Assembly (NCBI GenBank): GCA_025458465.1
Contig: JALOSK010000062.1
Coordinates: 1-10,855, forward strand
From: Sandarakinorhabdus sp.
GTDB taxonomy: Bacteria > Pseudomonadota > Alphaproteobacteria > Sphingomonadales > Sphingomonadaceae
Reading direction: 5' to 3'
Length of the DNA stretch: 10,855 nt
Part shown: one piece after another, positions 7,799 through 10,855 of the stretch
How positions within the stretch are numbered: position 1 is the first letter of the stretch
How the letters are laid out: each line of letters starts with the position of its first letter
The notes under the pieces: generated by a model
Seen by the model: only the letters and a program-made list of their open reading frames with translations
Told to the model about the DNA's origin: nothing
Database searches by the model: none
Translations under genes and position numbers: made by a program

Positions 7799-7811
7799 AA
7801 CCATAATGGTT
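7799..7811. promoter_or_regulatory. palindrome AACCATAATGGTT before PEP-CTERM gene
   Basis: A perfect six-base inverted repeat around a central A lies 26 bases before the ATG of the secreted protein. It overlaps TATAAC (7796-7801), a candidate -10 element, so it could act as an operator. TAACC also recurs at 7765-7769, 7782-7786 and 7798-7802, about 16-17 bases apart. No clear -35 was found. Confidence 0.3.
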
Positions 7812-7836
7812 GGGTCAATCTTCGAACTGGTTGGTT

Positions 7837-8586
7837 ATGCGTTTCATCCTCTCTCGCGGGCTACGGCTCGTCGCGGTAGCGGCCATGCTGCTGGCACCGA
7901 TGGCCGCCAGCGCGACCGTGGAAATCTCGATCGGACCGCAGGATCCGTTCGAACGTGATGTCACCGCACGCGCCCGCTGGGGCGGCAGCGGTTATGAAGC
8001 CAATCTGCGCAACAACGGTGTCGATGTGATTGGTTCCGCGCTCAATCCCGGCGGTGCGCCGGTGTGGCAGCTGGGCCAGTCCCATGATTTCCGGCTGTCA
8101 TGGCAGGCCGCCACCGGCACCACCACCTGGCAGATCGATTTCAACCGGGACGGCATCTTTTCCGCTGCCGAAACCAGCAGCTTCATCAAGCCGGAGCGCA
8201 TCGGCCAGAGCTTTCAATATATCGAAATGACCATGGCCACGCAGACCAACGGCAACAATGCCAGCGGCCTCAATGTCAACAATCTCACCATCAACGGCAC
8301 CAGCCTGGGCAATTTCGCACAGAGCGGCAACACCGCGCGGACGGTGTGGTTTGAATCGACCACCGGCTTTGGCGACATCGAAATTCTGGGCGATCTCAGC
8401 TTCCTGCGCCTCAGTGGCAGCGGCAACAGCGTGTTCCAGCAGGAACGGCCGCGACTGGAAATCTCGTTCGTCGCTCCGCAGTTGCTGGAACCCGTGCCCG
8501 AACCCGCCGCCTGGGGCCTGCTGATCGCCGGCTTCGGGCTGGTGGGCGCCCGGCAACGCCGGCGCATCCCGCGGGTCGCTGCCTGA
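7837..8586 (+). CDS. secreted PEP-CTERM protein with EF-hand-like loop
   Basis: A 249-residue exported protein. It has a signal peptide (about 1-26, MRFILSRGLRLVAVAAMLLAPMAASA), a beta-rich, Asn/Gly/Thr-rich mature region, and a C-terminal sorting signal: VPEP at 220-223 with Trp226, hydrophobic helix GLLIAGFGLVGA (227-238) and basic tail RQRRR. This is the PEPxxW-type signal, which an exosortase is known to recognise and process at the membrane. Residues 101-112, DFNRDGIFSAAE, match a calcium-binding EF-hand or dockerin-like loop (Asp1, Asn3, Asp5, Gly6, Glu12). I recognise no other domain; a structural or surface/biofilm role is likely. The ATG at 7837 gives the best signal peptide, though its ribosome site is weak; the TTG at 7810 would add nine residues. 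It runs head-on into ogt, with two bases between the stops. Confidence 0.85.
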   Translation: MRFILSRGLRLVAVAAMLLAPMAASATVEISIGPQDPFERDVTARARWGGSGYEANLRNNGVDVIGSALNPGGAPVWQLGQSHDFRLSWQAATGTTTWQIDFNRDGIFSAAETSSFIKPERIGQSFQYIEMTMATQTNGNNASGLNVNNLTINGTSLGNFAQSGNTARTVWFESTTGFGDIEILGDLSFLRLSGSGNSVFQQERPRLEISFVAPQLLEPVPEPAAWGLLIAGFGLVGARQRRRIPRVAA

Positions 8587-8588
8587 CC

Positions 8589-9062
8589 TTACACCAGCAG
8601 GGCCGGCAAAGCCCCTTCGTGCCTGAGCAGCCAGGCCTTGCGATCCATGCCGCCGGCATAGCCTGTGAGCGTGCCGTTGGCGCCAATCACGCGGTGGCAG
8701 GGGATGACGATGGCGATGGGGTTGGCACCATTGGCCAGCCCCACGGCACGGGCAGCGCCCGGTTGCACCAGCACCTTCGCCAGATCGCCATAGCTGCGCG
8801 TTTCGCCCGGCGGGATGGTGCGCAGCAGCGCCCAGACGCGCGTCTGGAAGGCGCTGCCCGCCGGTGCCACTGGCAGGGCATCAAGGGCCGCAAGATGGCC
8901 AGCGAAATAGGCGCCCAATGCATCGACAAGGGCCGGCGGCGACGGCGCGTCGGCCTCTTCACTGTTCCCGAAGGCCAGGCCATGGAGCGTGCCATCGGCC
9001 GCCGTGGTCGCCACCATGACACCAAGCGGGCTGGGCAGCAGGGAACGCCGCAGGCCCGTCAT
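8589..9062 (-). CDS. ogt: methylated-DNA--protein-cysteine methyltransferase (Ogt type)
   Basis: A 157-residue suicide DNA repair protein. It moves alkyl groups from O6-alkylguanine (and O4-alkylthymine) in DNA to its own cysteine. Seen here are [25 protein letters not shown] (about 72-96, the winged helix that enters DNA, with an Arg/Ser/Tyr cluster), the [12 protein letters not shown] segment with the base-flipping Arg near 105, the active-site motif PCHRVIG at 121-127 (Cys122), and the closing [16 protein letters not shown] block. There is no Ada N-terminal domain, so it is the stand-alone type. I prefer the ATG at 9062, seven bases after the htrA stop; an ATG at 9131 would add 23 residues unlike the family and overlap htrA. 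It is probably co-transcribed with htrA, upstream on the same strand. Confidence 0.93.
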   Translation of the reverse strand: MTGLRRSLLPSPLGVMVATTAADGTLHGLAFGNSEEADAPSPPALVDALGAYFAGHLAALDALPVAPAGSAFQTRVWALLRTIPPGETRSYGDLAKVLVQPGAARAVGLANGANPIAIVIPCHRVIGANGTLTGYAGGMDRKAWLLRHEGALPALLV

Positions 9063-9069
9063 GGCGCGA

Positions 9070-10557
9070 TCAACTGCGGCACGACAGGCCGCCAGCCGTG
9101 TTGACGCCGCATTCGGCGCGCTGATCGCCAATGGCGAACCGCACGGTCAGGGCGCCCCCCTGCGAGAGGCGCACGACATCGGCAACGGTGCGCACCTGTT
9201 GGCCGCCCAGCATCTCGACCAGCGCACCGGGCCGCAGGAAGCGCGCAGCCGGCGCGGCAGCATCGATGGAGACCACCACCACGCCCTGTTCGGGCAGGCC
9301 GGCGCCCAGTTCCTGGGCATAGGCCGGCGACAGGTTGGCCACCGTCACGCCGGTGAGGATCGAGCGGGAATCGATACGGGTGATGCTGCGCGGTGGATTT
9401 TCCGGCGGCGCCGCCAGCGTGACCGAGACGCGGCGTTCGGCGCCATCGCGCCAGATCACGGCCTCCAGCGTCTTGCCGACGCCCTCGGTCGCCAGACTGT
9501 AGCGCAGCTGGCCGCCATCGGCGACATCCTTGCCGCCCACGCTTTTCAGCACGTCGCCCACCATGACGCCCGCCTTGGCACCGGGGCTGCCGGGCACCAC
9601 GCCCGTTACCAGCAGGCCGCCGGGGCGATCGAGGCCGAGCTGTTTCGCGGTGTCGGCGGTCAGCGCCTCGCCCTCCAGGCCGATCCAGCCCGAAACCAGC
9701 TTGCCCTTGTCGGCCGCGTTCAGGAACACCCGCACCATCTTGGAAGGAATGGCAAAGCCGATCCCGGCCGACGTGCCGGTGCGGCTGAAGATGGCGGTGG
9801 GAATGCCGATCAGCCGCCCCTGCGCATCCAGCAGCGCGCCGCCCGAATTGCCGGGGTTGATGGCGGCATCCGTCTGGATGAAGAACTGCCAATCGGAAAC
9901 GCCGATGCCGGTGCGGGCCAGCGCCGAAACGATGCCGGTCGTCACCGTCTGGCCGACGCCGAACGGGTTGCCGATGGCCACGGTGACATCGCCCACCTCG
10001 ACCCGGTCGCTGTCGGCCATGCGGATGACGGGCAGCTTCGCATCCTCGGTTTCCACCTTCAGCAGCGCCAGATCGAGCCGCGGATCGGCGAACAGGATGC
10101 GCGCCTTGAACTCGCGCCGATCGGCCAGCGCCACCAGGATCTGATCAGCCCCTTCCACCACGTGATTGTTGGTGACGATCAGGCCATCGGCGCCGACGAT
10201 CACGCCCGAACCCAGCGACTGCTGCACGCGCGGCTGCACCGGGGCGCCGCCAAAGAAGCGGCGGATGAATTCCTCGTTGATGTTGCGCGGCCGGCGATCG
10301 ACGGTAGCGGTGTAGATGTTGACGACTGCCGGCGCTGCCGCCTTCACCACCGGCGAAAAGCTCATCGCCACCTCTCCGGCGGCCGGCACGACGCGCGAAA
10401 GCTCAGTGGTGTCCATCGGCGGGATTTGCGCCGCCACATGGCCAGTATCGGAAACCCGGGCAATGCCCACGGCCATGCCGGCGCCAACGGCAACGCCCAG
10501 CGCCACCCCGCCCGCCATCTTCAGTGCATCCATCATGCGCGTGATGATCCTGTTCAT
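9070..10557 (-). CDS. htrA: Do/HtrA-family periplasmic serine endopeptidase
   Basis: A 495-residue protease of the DegP/DegQ group that degrades or guards misfolded envelope proteins. A hydrophobic N-terminal segment (about 11-33, after [10 protein letters not shown]) sends it to the periplasm, as a signal peptide or an anchor. The trypsin-like domain has the full triad: His132 in TNNHVVEG, Asp162 in [10 protein letters not shown] and Ser238 in [10 protein letters not shown], with [11 protein letters not shown] forming the oxyanion region. PDZ1 spans about 288-385 ([10 protein letters not shown] to SVTLAAPP, with [12 protein letters not shown]) and PDZ2 about 396-478. A 15-residue tail ends in two cysteines (Cys483, Cys493), which could form a disulfide; I do not recall this as a family feature. 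The ATG at 10557 gives a normal start, and ATGs at residues 8 and 9 are alternatives. It is divergent from the GST gene and followed by ogt. Confidence 0.95.
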   Translation of the reverse strand: MNRIITRMMDALKMAGGVALGVAVGAGMAVGIARVSDTGHVAAQIPPMDTTELSRVVPAAGEVAMSFSPVVKAAAPAVVNIYTATVDRRPRNINEEFIRRFFGGAPVQPRVQQSLGSGVIVGADGLIVTNNHVVEGADQILVALADRREFKARILFADPRLDLALLKVETEDAKLPVIRMADSDRVEVGDVTVAIGNPFGVGQTVTTGIVSALARTGIGVSDWQFFIQTDAAINPGNSGGALLDAQGRLIGIPTAIFSRTGTSAGIGFAIPSKMVRVFLNAADKGKLVSGWIGLEGEALTADTAKQLGLDRPGGLLVTGVVPGSPGAKAGVMVGDVLKSVGGKDVADGGQLRYSLATEGVGKTLEAVIWRDGAERRVSVTLAAPPENPPRSITRIDSRSILTGVTVANLSPAYAQELGAGLPEQGVVVVSIDAAAPAARFLRPGALVEMLGGQQVRTVADVVRLSQGGALTVRFAIGDQRAECGVNTAGGLSCRS

Positions 10558-10631
10558 GCCGCCGACATTGCCCGGCGAAGTTTAAGCCGCCATGAATGTG
10601 GGGGCACGATCCGATTTGCGAAGGGGGGCAC

Positions 10632-10855
10632 ATGAAACTCTGGCACTGCAAGGATGCGCGCAGCTTCCGCGTGCTGTGGGCGCTGGAGGAACTGGGCCTG
10701 CCGTATGAACTGGTGATGCTGCCCTTCCCGCCGCGCTGGCTGGAACCGGCATTCCTGGAACGCAACCCGCTTGGCACCATCCCCTTCTTCACCGACGGGC
10801 CAGAGGACGGTGGGGTGCGGATGACGGAGAGCGCCGCCATCTGCCAGTATCTGGC
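10632..10855 (+). CDS. glutathione S-transferase, 5' part only
   Basis: Seventy-four codons are visible before the window ends. They form the N-terminal thioredoxin-like domain of a glutathione S-transferase: MKLWHCKDARSFRVLWALEE (strand 1 and helix 1), ELGLPYELVML (strand 2), ERNPLGTIPFF with the cis-proline that binds the glutathione backbone, and the TESAAICQYL motif, where Glu and Ser contact the gamma-glutamyl part. Cys6 or Ser11 could be the thiol-activating residue; I cannot decide which. The ATG at 10632 has AAGGGGGG at 10621-10628 as ribosome site. The 74-base gap to htrA must hold both divergent promoters; TTGCCC (10568-10573), 17 bases and CATGAA is a weak candidate for this gene. 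The C-terminal helical domain lies outside the window, so the class is open. Confidence 0.9.
   Translation, partial: MKLWHCKDARSFRVLWALEELGLPYELVMLPFPPRWLEPAFLERNPLGTIPFFTDGPEDGGVRMTESAAICQYL

Noticed and set aside
9063..9131. Upstream ATG of ogt inside htrA
   Set aside because: It adds 23 residues not typical of the family and overlaps htrA; the ATG at 9062 follows the htrA stop by seven bases.
8989..10635. 548-codon plus-strand ORF opposite htrA
   Set aside because: It is antisense to a protease with a complete catalytic triad and two PDZ domains. Its composition (many His, Arg, Gly, Ala) is typical of the mirror frame of GC-rich genes.

Overview
The window is GC-rich, with dense gene packing and strong G/C preference at third codon positions. 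It looks like an alphaproteobacterial chromosome, most likely a sphingomonad (Sphingomonadales). The reasons are an ATP12-type F1 assembly chaperone (alphaproteobacteria and mitochondria), an UrcA-family secreted protein, a PEPxxW-type C-terminal sorting signal with a VPEPAAWGLLIAGFGLVG core, and the overall gene style. I see no tRNA, rRNA, insertion sequence, CRISPR array or prophage. Most of the window is ordinary core genome.

Layout. (1) At the left edge, a metallo-beta-lactamase-fold hydrolase on the minus strand, cut off at its 3' end (1-662). (2) Divergent from it, a tightly packed plus-strand group: a HAD phosphatase, two small two-helix membrane proteins and the ATP12 chaperone, with overlapping or nearly touching ends (758-2536). 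(3) The propionyl-CoA carboxylase carboxyltransferase subunit pccB (2598-4130), followed by a 27-residue one-helix microprotein, a DUF2269-type four-helix membrane protein and an UrcA-family exported protein. A strong hairpin terminator closes that stretch. (4) A gene-poor stretch of about 400 bases (5281-5691) with several perfect inverted repeats and a possible minus-strand small ORF. (5) The biotin-carrying subunit pccA (5692-7695, TTG start). (6) A secreted PEP-CTERM protein with an EF-hand-like calcium loop (7837-8586). (7) Convergent with it, a minus-strand pair: a Do/HtrA periplasmic protease with two PDZ domains and, downstream, an Ogt-type O6-alkylguanine repair methyltransferase. (8) At the right edge, the start of a glutathione S-transferase, divergent from htrA.

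How they fit together. PccA and PccB form propionyl-CoA carboxylase, which turns propionyl-CoA from odd-chain fatty acid, branched amino acid or sterol breakdown into methylmalonyl-CoA. The two subunits are here separated by about 1.56 kb of small membrane or exported genes and by a terminator, so pccA probably has its own promoter. HtrA, Ogt and GST make a loose stress and damage-protection cluster. The small membrane proteins beside ATP12 and pccB have no assigned function; their positions make them the most testable unknown genes here.

No clear new multi-gene system is visible. The best unexplained signal is the row of three hairpins at 5412-5521, with purine-rich loops on the plus strand and pyrimidine-rich, Shine-Dalgarno-complementary loops on the minus strand. 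It could encode or belong to a small regulatory RNA.
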